Shown here: piece after piece, positions 1 to 7,988 of the stretch | Layout of the letters: each line of letters begins with the position of its first letter | Numbering within the stretch: position 1 is the first letter of the stretch | Source: a virus | IMG/VR virus record: IMGVR_UViG_3300027861_000035 | Span: 1 to 58,547 of that record | DNA: 58,547 nucleotides | Direction: 5' to 3' (one strand) | The notes under the pieces: model-generated | What the model was told of the DNA's origin: nothing | Databases searched by the model: none | The model's input: the letters and a program-made list of their open reading frames with translations, nothing else | Made by a program: the position numbers and the translations under genes

Positions 1-325
1 CACTTACAAGAGATGAAGTTCCTAGCTGGCCTTGGTTTGTAATAGAAACGAAGTCCTGGTCTGTAAAGGGTACGCCTTCCCTAATGTAAAGCGTTGCGCT
101 CGTCACGTCTACACTTCGAAGAACTCCCCCATATTCCTCATCGGTAAGGGGTGCGCCTAAAGATATAACAGAGGACGCTTCTACTACTGAGGAAGCTCCT
201 TGACCTACTTGAAAATGATTTATTTGGTAGGAAGAGATATCACATTCATCCCTAACATTGGATTGACTTACTGGACCACTTGAGGGCATAAGGCCCACTC
301 CTTCCGTTAAAAGATTAAAATTCAT
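1..325 (-). CDS. partial phage protein, N-terminal part only
   Basis: The reading frame opens with ATG at 325 and stays open to the left edge, giving about 108 residues of N-terminus. Its start shares one base with the stop of the next upstream gene (TAATG), so the two are translationally coupled. The visible part is polar, rich in Ser, Thr, Val and Gly, with no signal peptide, membrane segment or catalytic motif. Its place after two virion-type genes suggests another structural protein, but this is inference only. Confidence 0.6.
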   Translation of the reverse strand, partial: MNFNLLTEGVGLMPSSGPVSQSNVRDECDISSYQINHFQVGQGASSVVEASSVISLGAPLTDEEYGGVLRSVDVTSATLYIREGVPFTDQDFVSITNQGQLGTSSLVS

Positions 326-1041
326 TATCCTTGTAACTCCGCGCATTTCCTCTTCGCGCCGTTTGAATCTTCCCAATCCATATCTAGGTCCTTGAGCATT
401 TTATCTAAAGTACCTTTAATGGACCCCTTCCAATTCCTGGGATGTAAGTCACACCAACCACCTGTAGGAGGGGTTGCTCCGCCGTTAGGGCATCTCCTGG
501 CATACTCCGCATCGCCTAAAAGACCATTCGCCCACCCTGGGGGCGCACATACAGTAGAACTAACACCAAGACTTGCGGGTGTTGCGGTAGCCGTGGTCGC
601 GCAATCCTCTGATTCGAATACCCTTCCTACGAAGCTCCCCCAAGTGAATAAGCAATCATCCCCCGTATCACCAAGCCCAGGGTCAACATTGGCACCCTCC
701 TTGCATTTTCCTGCAGAATCGCTTCTCCTCCAAGTTATACTATAAGTACCCTTCCTACGGTCTCCGTCCATTTCCGTAGACACGTCATCATAATACTCAG
801 CCTCTTCTTCCTCACAACCTACACCGTAAAGCACCTCTAAAGACGTACTCATTACTGAAGCGCTTGAGGTGTTGTCCCAATCGCTATAAACAGTAACAGT
901 TAGACGCTGATTGCAATAACATAGAGTTTTAGAGGGATTGCCTGATGCTTCGAAGCTATCTCCGCTCGTAACATCGGTCCCTTCGGATTGACCTATTAGA
1001 GTTCCAGGAAAACTTATGTCTATAATATCTTTAAATTCCAT
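325..1041 (-). CDS. cysteine-rich protein, probably virion-associated
   Basis: This 238-residue protein is not recognised. It carries about ten cysteines, including a C-Y-C motif near residue 42 and a run of acidic residues near 78. It has no signal peptide or membrane span. The beta-rich, Ser/Thr/Gly-heavy composition fits a secreted or virion surface protein, and it sits in a tight minus-strand series with the gene before it (6 bases apart) and the gene after it (TAATG overlap). A head- or tail-decoration role is a guess from context. Confidence 0.6.
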   Translation of the reverse strand: MEFKDIIDISFPGTLIGQSEGTDVTSGDSFEASGNPSKTLCYCNQRLTVTVYSDWDNTSSASVMSTSLEVLYGVGCEEEEAEYYDDVSTEMDGDRRKGTYSITWRRSDSAGKCKEGANVDPGLGDTGDDCLFTWGSFVGRVFESEDCATTATATPASLGVSSTVCAPPGWANGLLGDAEYARRCPNGGATPPTGGWCDLHPRNWKGSIKGTLDKMLKDLDMDWEDSNGAKRKCAELQG

Positions 1042-1047
1042 TAGTTA

Positions 1048-1857
1048 TTAACTCCCGCAGCAATCTTTAAATACAGGCTTCGCTACATTTCCTCCGAAAG
1101 AATAATCACCTATAATAGCATTTTGAACCAATACTATGGTCAAACCTGCCTGAGCGGGGTCGCTCATGTCTCCAGAAGGTACAGTACCAGTAACCGTATA
1201 AGTTTTTATATTCTTAGTATCAGGACACGGCCACTTGCAGCACCCTGCTTTTTTCCATATATAATCACTAAACCGCATTATCCCTCCTACGGTCCACGTA
1301 CTATTCATTGTGCTATTCCAACTGAAGGGGCCGCTCTGGCCTATCACTTCATCGCAAGTCATCATATGTGGCCCATGGACCCACCCGTCTGGGTTGACGT
1401 CTCTTTTACCCTCGCACCACACATGCAAGCACTTGGTGGTGGCTCCAACTTGTATTGTACCCGTGTAAGTCTGTGAAGTACGGCTAGCAGCCTTAAAAGT
1501 GAGAGAGCCTGTTATAGATAGGACGTGAGCGCAACAGTTTTCCCTTGTACCGTCCGCAGCAGCAGCAGCAGCCGCAAAAGATTCTGACCAGTCCGCTGAT
1601 TCACGGAGTTGGTTCTCGGTCCCTTCTGGGACAATAGAAGGTCTGGGACCATAACGCTGGAAGTCGGGTAGGCACGAACTCGTCGAGGGGGTTAGGTTAT
1701 AACATCCAGACGCCGTCATAAACTGAGCAATACTCTGTCCGAGTCCGCTTGTAATGACGTTATGGTCATCGAACAGTACGGTCTCTTCACCTGTCTTGTT
1801 ATCTATCTTGATAACCTCTAGATGTCCTGTGAGTTTTAGTTTTTCGTTGAAGTCCAT
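1048..1857 (-). CDS. phage structural-type protein with N-terminal beta domain
   Basis: The protein has 269 residues. It begins with a segment of the type L-x-V-I-K-I-D-N-K-T-G-E, followed by D-H-N-V-I-T-S-G-L near residues 31-39. This layout (short beta strands, a TGE turn, then N-V-I-x-x-G-L) recurs at the N-terminus of many large-phage virion proteins. About ten cysteines lie in the C-terminal half, a feature shared with the next gene. No enzymatic motif is visible. It is first in a minus-strand series running off the left edge. A weak TATAAT-like element (GATAAT) lies about 45 bases before the ATG. Confidence 0.55.
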   Translation of the reverse strand: MDFNEKLKLTGHLEVIKIDNKTGEETVLFDDHNVITSGLGQSIAQFMTASGCYNLTPSTSSCLPDFQRYGPRPSIVPEGTENQLRESADWSESFAAAAAAADGTRENCCAHVLSITGSLTFKAASRTSQTYTGTIQVGATTKCLHVWCEGKRDVNPDGWVHGPHMMTCDEVIGQSGPFSWNSTMNSTWTVGGIMRFSDYIWKKAGCCKWPCPDTKNIKTYTVTGTVPSGDMSDPAQAGLTIVLVQNAIIGDYSFGGNVAKPVFKDCCGS

Positions 1858-1913
1858 TATGTATGCGTGCGCTCCCGCCCTGCACTCGCGCTCTTATTAT
1901 CTAGGGTAGATAC

Positions 1914-1949
1914 AAAAAAAGCCATGATGAGTATTAACCCACCATGGCT
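1914..1949 (-). terminator. Rho-independent terminator after 1968-2330
   Basis: Read on the minus strand, a 10-bp stem (AGCCATGGTG with CATCATGGCT, one G-U pair) closes a 10-base loop and is followed by seven Ts. It separates the small lipoprotein-like gene from the structural genes downstream. Confidence 0.85.
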
Positions 1950-1967
1950 CAAATTAAAAAAGTAAGG

Positions 1968-2330
1968 TCAGTCTTCTTTTACATCGCACTTGTCGCACTC
2001 GGTTTCAGTAATAGCACCTTCGACCATACCATAGACACCTTTAACGGTGGGAGCTACAAGCTCAACCGTTTCAACGACAGCGTTTTCGGCTACACCGTAA
2101 ACCCCTTGAACGACATCCGAAGGAATGGCATAAACAGAACCCAAAACGGGAACGCTACGCACACTACCATCAACTTCCGAAAGGCTAGATTTAGTACCGT
2201 CAATTGCACGGCAGCCGACAAGTCCACCTAGGACAAAGAGACCCAAAAGAGAGCCGAGAATGAACCAAACTAGTTGGCTCCAATTTGCAAGCAAGCTTGC
2301 TTTGATTTTAGTTAGAATTTGTTTCCACAT
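1968..2330 (-). CDS. small membrane protein or lipoprotein
   Basis: The protein has 120 residues. Residues 1-19 are basic and amphipathic, residues 20-38 form a hydrophobic stretch, and this ends in L-V-G-C, a good lipobox with Cys near residue 40. The rest is polar and Val-rich, with repeated V-x-G-V-Y-G-x-x-E units near residues 75-105. Export and lipidation are likely but not certain, because the lipobox follows an unusually long N-region. A spanin-like role is possible, but no partner gene is seen. An AT-rich -10-like element ends 3 bases before the ATG, and a terminator follows the stop. Confidence 0.6.
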   Translation of the reverse strand: MWKQILTKIKASLLANWSQLVWFILGSLLGLFVLGGLVGCRAIDGTKSSLSEVDGSVRSVPVLGSVYAIPSDVVQGVYGVAENAVVETVELVAPTVKGVYGMVEGAITETECDKCDVKED

Positions 2331-2425
2331 AGTTATATATAATAGGCAATCGAGTACAGAAATGACCCGCTAAGTTCTATTATGTAGTGCATGTCCCTCG
2401 GTAAGCCCCGTCAAAACTAAAAACA

Positions 2426-4330
2426 ATGAGCAATTTCGAACCCACAGGCTTAGGCCATCAAATATTTATGGAGAAGTACGCCTTCCCTGGTGAACAAACA
2501 TGGAAGGAGTGTGCCAAGAGAGTCGCTTCCCACGCAGCAGGCGCGGAGGGGGACGAAAAGAGAGTCTCTATAGAGAAGAAGTTCTACGATTCTATTCGTT
2601 CAGGGGACTTCTGCCCTGGTGGTCGCATCCTTTTCGGGTCGGGACGCTCTCATCAGAACCTCCTTAACTGTTATGTGCTGGACCCTAAGGATTCAGTAGA
2701 CAGTATTGGTAAGACTATATCCGACATGTATAGAATCTCATGCGGAGGTGGGGGTATCGGCTTCAACTTTAGTAATATTAGACCTAAAGGAAACGACATT
2801 GGGAACATTAAGAACAGCGCCCCAGGTTCTATCTCCGTTATGCGTATGATTAACGAGATTGGAAACCATGTACGCGCAGGTAAGAACCGCCGTACTGCTT
2901 TAATGTCCATCCTAAACATCACTCATCCTGATTTTCTAGAGTTCCTTGACGTAAAGTTAGACCGTCATGAGCTTACAAACTTCAACATTTCGGTTGCTAT
3001 AACCAAAACTTTCGTTGAAGCGGTGGAAAATGATGCGGAGTGGTACTTTACATGGGGTGGACGTCACCAAAAATTCTATCAATATGAAGTAGACCGTATT
3101 TCCGAGGAAGGTAATGACAAGGTTAAAGTGGTTGCTTTTGACGAAGAGGACGCGATTGGACGCGCAGCTATGTTTTACAAGAAGCATTTCAACGATTCCT
3201 TTGAAAATTCAGTAAAAATCTACATTTCAGCTAAAGATTTGTGGGGTCGTATCGTTGAAAATGCAATTGAATCGGGCGAACCTGGAATTTTTAACATTGA
3301 TTTTGCAAATGAGTTCACAAATGTCTCGTATTTCGAGTACATGCCATCAACAAACCCATGCGGGGAGGAAGTTTTACCAAATTATGGTAATTGTTGTCTC
3401 GGTCACGTCAATCTTTCCAATATGGTGTCGGATGAAGGCACAGTTGACTGGAAAAAGTTGGCTAGAACAGTACGTTTAGGTGTAAGATTCTTAGATAACA
3501 TACTTTCGGTTAATCACTTCCCAATTACGGAGTGCAAAGACGCTGGATTGAAGTCTAGACGAATCGGTTTGGGTATTACGGGGCTTCACTACTTCTTAAT
3601 CAAGGCTGGTTACCGTTATGGTTCGGATAATTGCCTTGAATTCCTTGAAAGGTTGTTTGGAACCATTCGAAATGAAGCCTACAAAGCGTCTTGCGAGATA
3701 GGAGATGAGAAAGGCTCGTTCCCTGCTTATGACTGGACCCAATTAAAAGATGAAAAATACTTCCAAACACTCCCCTCCCGACTTCGTAACGATATCAGGA
3801 GTAAAGGGCTTCGTAATGCTGTGCTACTTACTGTTGCTCCTACTGGTACAATTAGTATGGTTCTCGGTACTAGCACTGGTCTTGAGCCTATCTTCGCTCC
3901 TGTGTATAAGCGCAAATGGCGTACAGGCACTGATGGGGTATGGAATGAAGCGTTTGTCGTGGACGCGCTCTTCAAAAAGCTCTACTTGGATGGACGGGAC
4001 CTCAATCACTGTGTTGGAGCATATGATGTTAGTCCAGAGGAACACATCAAAGTACAAGCAGTCGTACAGTCGTTCATTGATTCGGCTGTTTCAAAAACAT
4101 GTAACTTGCCTAACAATTATAAAGCAACGGAAGAGGTCAAAGGACAGCTTGCAGAATACGCAAACGAGTTGAAAGGGTTCACCTTTTACCGTGCGGGGTC
4201 CAGAGGTAACGAGCCTCTAACCGCCGTGGACTGGACTTCGATTAACCTGGACAAGCTTATCAGGGAAGGGAAGTATGAAGAACGGTCAGATGGGATTGAT
4301 ACTTGCAGAGATGGAGTATGCGAACTCTAA
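2426..4330 (+). CDS. nrdJ: class II (adenosylcobalamin-dependent) ribonucleotide reductase
   Basis: This enzyme reduces ribonucleotides to deoxyribonucleotides with an adenosylcobalamin radical, feeding phage DNA synthesis. The 634-residue protein shows the glycine-rich C-G-G-G-G-I-G-F-N-F segment (about 106-115), the active-site motif N-P-C-G-E (about 310) with the N, C and E radical-chemistry residues, the partner cysteines in N-C-Y-V-L-D (about 81) and N-Y-G-N-C-C-L-G (about 320), and P-T-G-T-I-S near 473. It ends in C-R-D-G-V-C-E-L, the mobile C-terminal cysteine pair re-reduced by thioredoxin or glutaredoxin. No small subunit (NrdB) gene lies nearby, which fits class II. No Shine-Dalgarno sequence or cobalamin riboswitch is visible upstream. 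It is divergent from 1968-2330. Confidence 0.93.
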   Translation: MSNFEPTGLGHQIFMEKYAFPGEQTWKECAKRVASHAAGAEGDEKRVSIEKKFYDSIRSGDFCPGGRILFGSGRSHQNLLNCYVLDPKDSVDSIGKTISDMYRISCGGGGIGFNFSNIRPKGNDIGNIKNSAPGSISVMRMINEIGNHVRAGKNRRTALMSILNITHPDFLEFLDVKLDRHELTNFNISVAITKTFVEAVENDAEWYFTWGGRHQKFYQYEVDRISEEGNDKVKVVAFDEEDAIGRAAMFYKKHFNDSFENSVKIYISAKDLWGRIVENAIESGEPGIFNIDFANEFTNVSYFEYMPSTNPCGEEVLPNYGNCCLGHVNLSNMVSDEGTVDWKKLARTVRLGVRFLDNILSVNHFPITECKDAGLKSRRIGLGITGLHYFLIKAGYRYGSDNCLEFLERLFGTIRNEAYKASCEIGDEKGSFPAYDWTQLKDEKYFQTLPSRLRNDIRSKGLRNAVLLTVAPTGTISMVLGTSTGLEPIFAPVYKRKWRTGTDGVWNEAFVVDALFKKLYLDGRDLNHCVGAYDVSPEEHIKVQAVVQSFIDSAVSKTCNLPNNYKATEEVKGQLAEYANELKGFTFYRAGSRGNEPLTAVDWTSINLDKLIREGKYEERSDGIDTCRDGVCEL

Positions 4331-4336
4331 TTTTAA

Positions 4337-4367
4337 GTAATTTTTCAATTAAAACCTGAAAAATTAC
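4337..4367. terminator. AT-rich perfect hairpin between nrdJ and the beta-helix genes
   Basis: An 11-bp perfect inverted repeat (GTAATTTTTCA with TGAAAAATTAC, 9-base loop) lies 6 bases after the nrdJ stop and one base before the CTATAAT promoter box of the next gene. It has no strong U-tract of its own. It may end nrdJ transcripts or insulate the promoter. Confidence 0.5.
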
Positions 4368-4368
4368 C

Positions 4369-4379
4369 TATAATATAAT
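4369..4379 (+). promoter_or_regulatory. TATAAT box five bases before the ATG of 4380
   Basis: TATAAT occupies 4369-4374 and the ATG starts at 4380, so the spacer is five bases (ATAAT). No Shine-Dalgarno sequence fits between them. The identical sequence CTATAATATAATATG occurs at 27966-27980. Confidence 0.6.
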
Positions 4380-5201
4380 ATGAATAAAATTATTTTAACC
4401 TTGTTCTTACTGCTAGGTGCTACCGCCCCAGCACTCGCTGATGTTATTACCGTAGACGGTACTATCATTGATGGTCAAACTTTTACGAGTACCCTCTCTG
4501 TGAAAGCTCACGATGTTATTATTCGAAACTGTACTATTGATATGGCTTGGGATGGTTCCGATGGATGGTACGGTATCTCCAATGTGTATTATGACTCCAA
4601 TGGGAACCCTCGCTCAACTAATCTCTTGATTGAGAACTGTACTGTTCGAGGTGGAACTACTGGAATCTATGTCCACCATGCTAGAGTCATGTTTAATGAT
4701 ATTACCGATGTGGGCTCTGATGCTATGAAATGTAGTACTAGAGGCAATGCCCGCTTTATTGGAAATCATACTGCTCGTCTTGGTTTAATTCCTGGTTCTC
4801 ATGCAGACGGTCTTCAACTGGTTGGAGGCTCTAATGTTTTGATTGCTTACAATCACTTCGACATCCCCATCAGTCATGCGGATAGCGGTCCTTGGGGCAG
4901 CAACGCTGGTTGCATGATTCATGATGGAAGCGCTGATATCTCACGCATCTTCATCTTTGGCAACCTATTTGATGGTGGAAACTTTTCCATCTTCCTTACT
5001 CACAAGAACGGCTCCCCTTGGCAAGCTCCTACCATGTGCCGCGTGAATAACAATACCTTTACCGATGATTACCGCTTTGGTCCTTTTTCTTGGGACTACG
5101 ACCCCCTGATTCAGGTCAACGGAAACCGTTGGGCTGATGGAAGCCTTATGGATTACGGTCAATGGGACATCAACACTTGGGATGACTGGCCCAATCAATG
5201 A
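4380..5201 (+). CDS. secreted right-handed beta-helix protein, copy 1
   Basis: The protein has 273 residues. It begins with a clear Sec signal peptide: Lys at position 3, a Leu-rich core, and cleavage after A-L-A near residue 20. The mature part has repeated short beta strands with N-x-x-I-R-N-C-T and L-I-E-N-C-T turns, as in pectate-lyase-type parallel beta helices. H-A-D-G-L-Q near residue 140 resembles the polar ridge of polysaccharide-acting helices. No proven catalytic set can be assigned. The following gene is a paralog with nearly identical signal peptide and C-terminus. Export from the host cell suggests action on envelope or extracellular polysaccharide. A tail-spike role is less likely because tail spikes carry no signal peptide. 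Confidence 0.8.
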   Translation: MNKIILTLFLLLGATAPALADVITVDGTIIDGQTFTSTLSVKAHDVIIRNCTIDMAWDGSDGWYGISNVYYDSNGNPRSTNLLIENCTVRGGTTGIYVHHARVMFNDITDVGSDAMKCSTRGNARFIGNHTARLGLIPGSHADGLQLVGGSNVLIAYNHFDIPISHADSGPWGSNAGCMIHDGSADISRIFIFGNLFDGGNFSIFLTHKNGSPWQAPTMCRVNNNTFTDDYRFGPFSWDYDPLIQVNGNRWADGSLMDYGQWDINTWDDWPNQ

Positions 5202-5211
5202 GGAAAACACT

Positions 5212-6015
5212 ATGAAGAAACTTATTTTAACTACCCTCTTACTGCTAGGTGCTACCGCGCCAGCAATCGCTGATGTTATTACCGTAGACGGTACTATCAT
5301 TGACGGACAAGCTTTTACGAGTCAACTCTCTGTGAAAGCTCACGATGTTATCGTTAGAAACTGTACCTTCTTGCTTCCTATCAACGCAGGGTCTTATGGG
5401 CTTTCTAATGTCTATTATGATTCTAATAGTCAGCCCCGCTCTACTAATCTGTTGGTTGAGAACTGTACCTTTAGAGGTTCCAATTCTTCCGCTGTATATG
5501 TACAGTACGCTAGAGTCATCGGTAATGATATTCAGGAGTGTGGAGCAGACGCAATTAAAATCTCTACCAAAGGGCATTGTCGAATTATAGGTAATTATAT
5601 TGCCCGTATTGGCAGGAATTCGGGTTCCCATGCTGACGGACTGCAAATGACAGGAGGTTCGGATGTTATGATTGCTTATAACCACTTTGATATGCCTGTT
5701 AGCTTTGCAGACGCGAATGGGTATAACAGTAATGCCTGTATTATAATACAAACACAATTAGCACCCGTTGAGCGGATTTTGATTTGGGGCAACCATTTTC
5801 AAGGAGGTAACTATACTGTATATATTACAGAACACGCATCTGGGGGCATTCCTAGCCCCACTAGGATTAGGTTCAATGATAATACTTTTGGAACCGATTT
5901 TCGTTTTGGTGTTCTTCAATGGGACTATGACCCTTGGATTCAGGTCAACGGAAATGTGTGGGATGATGGAACTTTTATGGACATCAACACTTGGGATGAC
6001 TGGCCCAACCAGTAA
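5212..6015 (+). CDS. secreted right-handed beta-helix protein, copy 2
   Basis: The protein has 267 residues. The ATG at 5212 is chosen because it begins the signal peptide (M-K-K-L-I-L-T-T-L-L-L-L-G-A, cleavage after A-I-A) and has AGGAAAA just upstream. Starts further upstream would overlap copy 1. The first 50 residues of the mature protein and the last 12 (ending D-D-W-P-N-Q) match copy 1 closely, while the middle differs more. It has the same N-C-T beta-helix turns and S-H-A-D-G-L-Q segment. The tandem pair arose by duplication. Ten bases separate the two genes. Confidence 0.8.
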   Translation: MKKLILTTLLLLGATAPAIADVITVDGTIIDGQAFTSQLSVKAHDVIVRNCTFLLPINAGSYGLSNVYYDSNSQPRSTNLLVENCTFRGSNSSAVYVQYARVIGNDIQECGADAIKISTKGHCRIIGNYIARIGRNSGSHADGLQMTGGSDVMIAYNHFDMPVSFADANGYNSNACIIIQTQLAPVERILIWGNHFQGGNYTVYITEHASGGIPSPTRIRFNDNTFGTDFRFGVLQWDYDPWIQVNGNVWDDGTFMDINTWDDWPNQ

Positions 6016-6024
6016 TTAAAACTT

Positions 6025-6153
6025 ATGAAGAAGTATCTAACAGAGAAAAATCTCTTGTGGGCTATTTTGGCTGTGTTAACAGTCGTTAGTGTCCTACAAG
6101 TAAAGCATATTTGTGACAGCATTTGTGCCCCTATACCCGTAAAAGGAAAATAA
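6025..6153 (+). CDS. 42-residue single-span membrane protein
   Basis: The short frame starts with M-K-K-Y-L-T-E-K-N-L, has a hydrophobic segment at about residues 10-26, then H-I-C-D-S-I-C and a short Lys-ending tail. It lies 9 bases after copy 2 and 4 bases before the next gene, whose N-terminus (M-K-N-L-L-T-E-K-N) is clearly related. That relation is the main evidence that it is real. Function unknown. Confidence 0.6.
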   Translation: MKKYLTEKNLLWAILAVLTVVSVLQVKHICDSICAPIPVKGK

Positions 6154-6157
6154 TACT

Positions 6158-6529
6158 ATGAAAAATTTACTAACAGAGAAGAACTTTATGTGGCTCGCAA
6201 TCATTGCGTGTGCCGTCCTTAGCTTTACCAAGCCCTTCAACAAAGGAAGGCAGAGTGAGTGTAAACGCATGACCCCCAACCAAAGCCATTGGGACCAGGA
6301 GGAGCGAGGTATGAAAATTGAGCGACAGAAGCGCATGAAACAGCGGGGTAACAGGAACCTCTCCCCTGAGCAGCGTAAGGCTGCAAAGGAATTGAGTGAG
6401 CTAAGTGAACCAGACATGATGGAGTTTTACCGCTCGCAAGAGTCTAATGAGCATACGAAAGCTAATGAGCCTCGCTTCGGAGCGCACGATTTCTTTCTAG
6501 GTCAAGATGCCAAACTATGGGACAAGTGA
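6158..6529 (+). CDS. N-terminally anchored basic protein
   Basis: The protein has 123 residues. It has an N-terminal membrane anchor (about 10-25) sharing the L-T-E-K-N start with the 42-residue protein before it, then a highly charged cytoplasmic or periplasmic domain rich in Arg, Lys, Glu and Gln. No known domain is recognised. It belongs to the plus-strand series that runs from the beta-helix genes to dCMP deaminase and overlaps the next frame by 23 bases. Confidence 0.6.
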   Translation: MKNLLTEKNFMWLAIIACAVLSFTKPFNKGRQSECKRMTPNQSHWDQEERGMKIERQKRMKQRGNRNLSPEQRKAAKELSELSEPDMMEFYRSQESNEHTKANEPRFGAHDFFLGQDAKLWDK

Positions 6530-6734
6530 GTTTCCAATGCATGAATATTTTATTATTTACCTTGCAAAGGAAATGCGACCTGACCTAGTAAAGGATGGGT
6601 TTCTACCCACCAAACTACAACAGTATCTTTTAAATATAGAGAACTATGCGGGTAAGTCGGAGGGGTCAATCCAATCTAGACAGGTTGTAGCTCTTGCTTT
6701 AGCTACGTGGGACCAATTTGAGGAAAAGTTATGA
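6507..6734 (+). CDS. small unknown protein
   Basis: The protein has up to 75 residues and is not recognised. A second ATG at 6537 (M-H-E-Y-F) gives 65 residues and avoids most of the overlap with the previous gene, so it may be the true start. The body looks like a compact helical protein with E-M-R-P-D and Q-V-V-A-L-A-L-A segments. Its stop overlaps the next ATG (ATGA). Confidence 0.5.
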   Translation: MPNYGTSEFPMHEYFIIYLAKEMRPDLVKDGFLPTKLQQYLLNIENYAGKSEGSIQSRQVVALALATWDQFEEKL

Positions 6735-6850
6735 AACTTAGAAATAAAAGAAATAAAAAAGAAGTGACAGCAGGTAAAATACTTGAAGCCCTTGTATTTG
6801 TACTTTTATCTCTTGCAGGTTTTATTGCTTTAGCAAAACTAATTGGTTAA
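6731..6850 (+). CDS. 39-residue single-span membrane protein
   Basis: The frame begins at an ATGA overlap with the previous gene. It has a strongly basic start (M-K-L-R-N-K-R-N-K-K) followed by one hydrophobic helix at about residues 17-38. The next ATG follows its stop directly. Its position and charge pattern support a real inner-membrane micropeptide. Function unknown. Confidence 0.5.
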   Translation: MKLRNKRNKKEVTAGKILEALVFVLLSLAGFIALAKLIG

Positions 6851-7279
6851 ATGGCTACTCAAGAAGATTTAGACTTAGCTTACATGGACATGGCGTGGAG
6901 ATGGGGTAAACTCTCCCACGCTACCCGCAAACAAGTGGGCGCGTTAGTCGTAAAAGACAATCAGATTATATCTGATGGATTCAATGGGACGCCTAAGGGC
7001 TTCTCTAACAGGTGCGAAGGGAGAGACGGCCAAACACTCCCAGAGGTACTCCACGCCGAATCTAACGCCCTTACAAAGCTTGCACGGGGGACTCAGAGTA
7101 GTGACACCGCCACACTATATGTCACACTCTCCCCCTGCTTTCAATGCGCGAAGCTAATTATCCAATCAGGGATTAAACGCGTCGTGTGCGGTGAAAAGTA
7201 CTCCGACCAGAGTGGAGTTCATTTTCTAAAAGAGTGTGACGTAATTGTAGAGTTCTGTGAAGACCTTATCGTAGACTAG
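6851..7279 (+). CDS. deoxycytidylate (dCMP) deaminase
   Basis: The enzyme converts dCMP to dUMP, the precursor for thymidylate. The 142-residue protein has the zinc motif H-A-E (about residue 76), where the Glu is the proton shuttle, and P-C-F-Q-C (about 99-103), giving His and two Cys zinc ligands. T-R-K-Q-V-G-A and F-N-G-T-P-K-G match the substrate-binding segments of the ComEB/dCMP deaminase family. It works with the dUTPase at 43093-43551, whose product is also dUMP. No thymidylate synthase is visible in this window. Its last bases overlap the convergent gene 7276-7518. Confidence 0.92.
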   Translation: MATQEDLDLAYMDMAWRWGKLSHATRKQVGALVVKDNQIISDGFNGTPKGFSNRCEGRDGQTLPEVLHAESNALTKLARGTQSSDTATLYVTLSPCFQCAKLIIQSGIKRVVCGEKYSDQSGVHFLKECDVIVEFCEDLIVD

Positions 7280-7518
7280 TCATCAAGCACTTTGGGAATG
7301 ATTATACTAGGATTTTCCATCTTAAACCTGAGAACCCAGTTTTCCATCTCAGTCTTAGTGAATTCTTTCTCTAATTCAAGTTCGATTGCTTGAAGCTTGA
7401 AATCAATTGCAATCAGGGTGGAGTTAATCCAAATTACCCCAGCGCAGATAGCAGCGACAAGACTCATGGGTAGTAGAGTTTTCTGCGAGATAGTGGATTT
7501 TGGTTCTGAGGCAGGCAT
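7276..7518 (-). CDS. small membrane protein with C-terminal helix
   Basis: The protein has 80 residues: a short polar N-terminus, a hydrophobic span at about residues 15-36, and a charged amphipathic helix (E-L-E-L-E-K-E-F-T-K) towards the C-terminus. Its stop overlaps the stop of dCMP deaminase on the other strand by 4 bases. The size and layout are compatible with a holin or holin-like accessory protein, but nothing specific shows it. Confidence 0.5.
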   Translation of the reverse strand: MPASEPKSTISQKTLLPMSLVAAICAGVIWINSTLIAIDFKLQAIELELEKEFTKTEMENWVLRFKMENPSIIIPKVLDD

Positions 7519-7568
7519 AATAGGCGTTCCTAAAAATATATAGGGTGTTCCTCTATAAAAACCACTAG

Positions 7569-7907
7569 TTATTCGTAAGTAGCAGCTAAGCCTTCAAGTA
7601 CCAAAATATCGTTTATGGTATCCCTCTCAGATTTAACTCGGAGAGCCCCTAAGACGCGTCCATACTTACCGATACCGTGACATATTAGCTCTGCCTTCAT
7701 ATCATTCTTTTCAAGAAGTTCTATTACTCGGTTTTTGCAGATAATGCCACGCGCCTTCTCTTCTAGGTTTCTCGTACGTGTCTCAGGAGCATCTATCCCC
7801 GAAAAACGTATACGTTTCTTAGTCCATATTTTAAACCCTAAATCCACCATTGCGTCAACAGTGTCCCCGTCAAGCACGCGTAATACTTCAATATAATATT
7901 TATACAT
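7569..7907 (-). CDS. staphylococcal-nuclease-like (SNase/thermonuclease) protein
   Basis: The 112-residue protein is a compact OB-fold nuclease of the SNc family that would cut DNA or RNA with calcium. The family motifs are in order: V-L-D-G-D-T-V-D near residue 10, R-F-S-G-I-D-A-P-E near 34-42 with the catalytic Arg and Asp, and K-Y-G-R-V-L-G near 86 with the second catalytic Arg. It has no signal peptide, so it probably acts inside the cell, perhaps in host DNA breakdown. Upstream lie TATAAT (7936-7941) and a CTAAATA box close to the ATG. Confidence 0.85.
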   Translation of the reverse strand: MYKYYIEVLRVLDGDTVDAMVDLGFKIWTKKRIRFSGIDAPETRTRNLEEKARGIICKNRVIELLEKNDMKAELICHGIGKYGRVLGALRVKSERDTINDILVLEGLAATYE

Positions 7908-7988
7908 AGTAAAATATTTAGGGACCCTGACTATTATAGTGTAAGAGATGGGTGCTTAAACGCCCCGACCCCCCTACCTAAACACAAC

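Noticed and set aside
1944-2231. 95-codon plus-strand frame
   Set aside because: Shadow of the lipoprotein-like gene on the minus strand, beginning inside its terminator.
2331-2425. Cobalamin riboswitch before the class II reductase
   Set aside because: The gap is only 95 bases and shows no recognisable B12-box or multi-stem structure.
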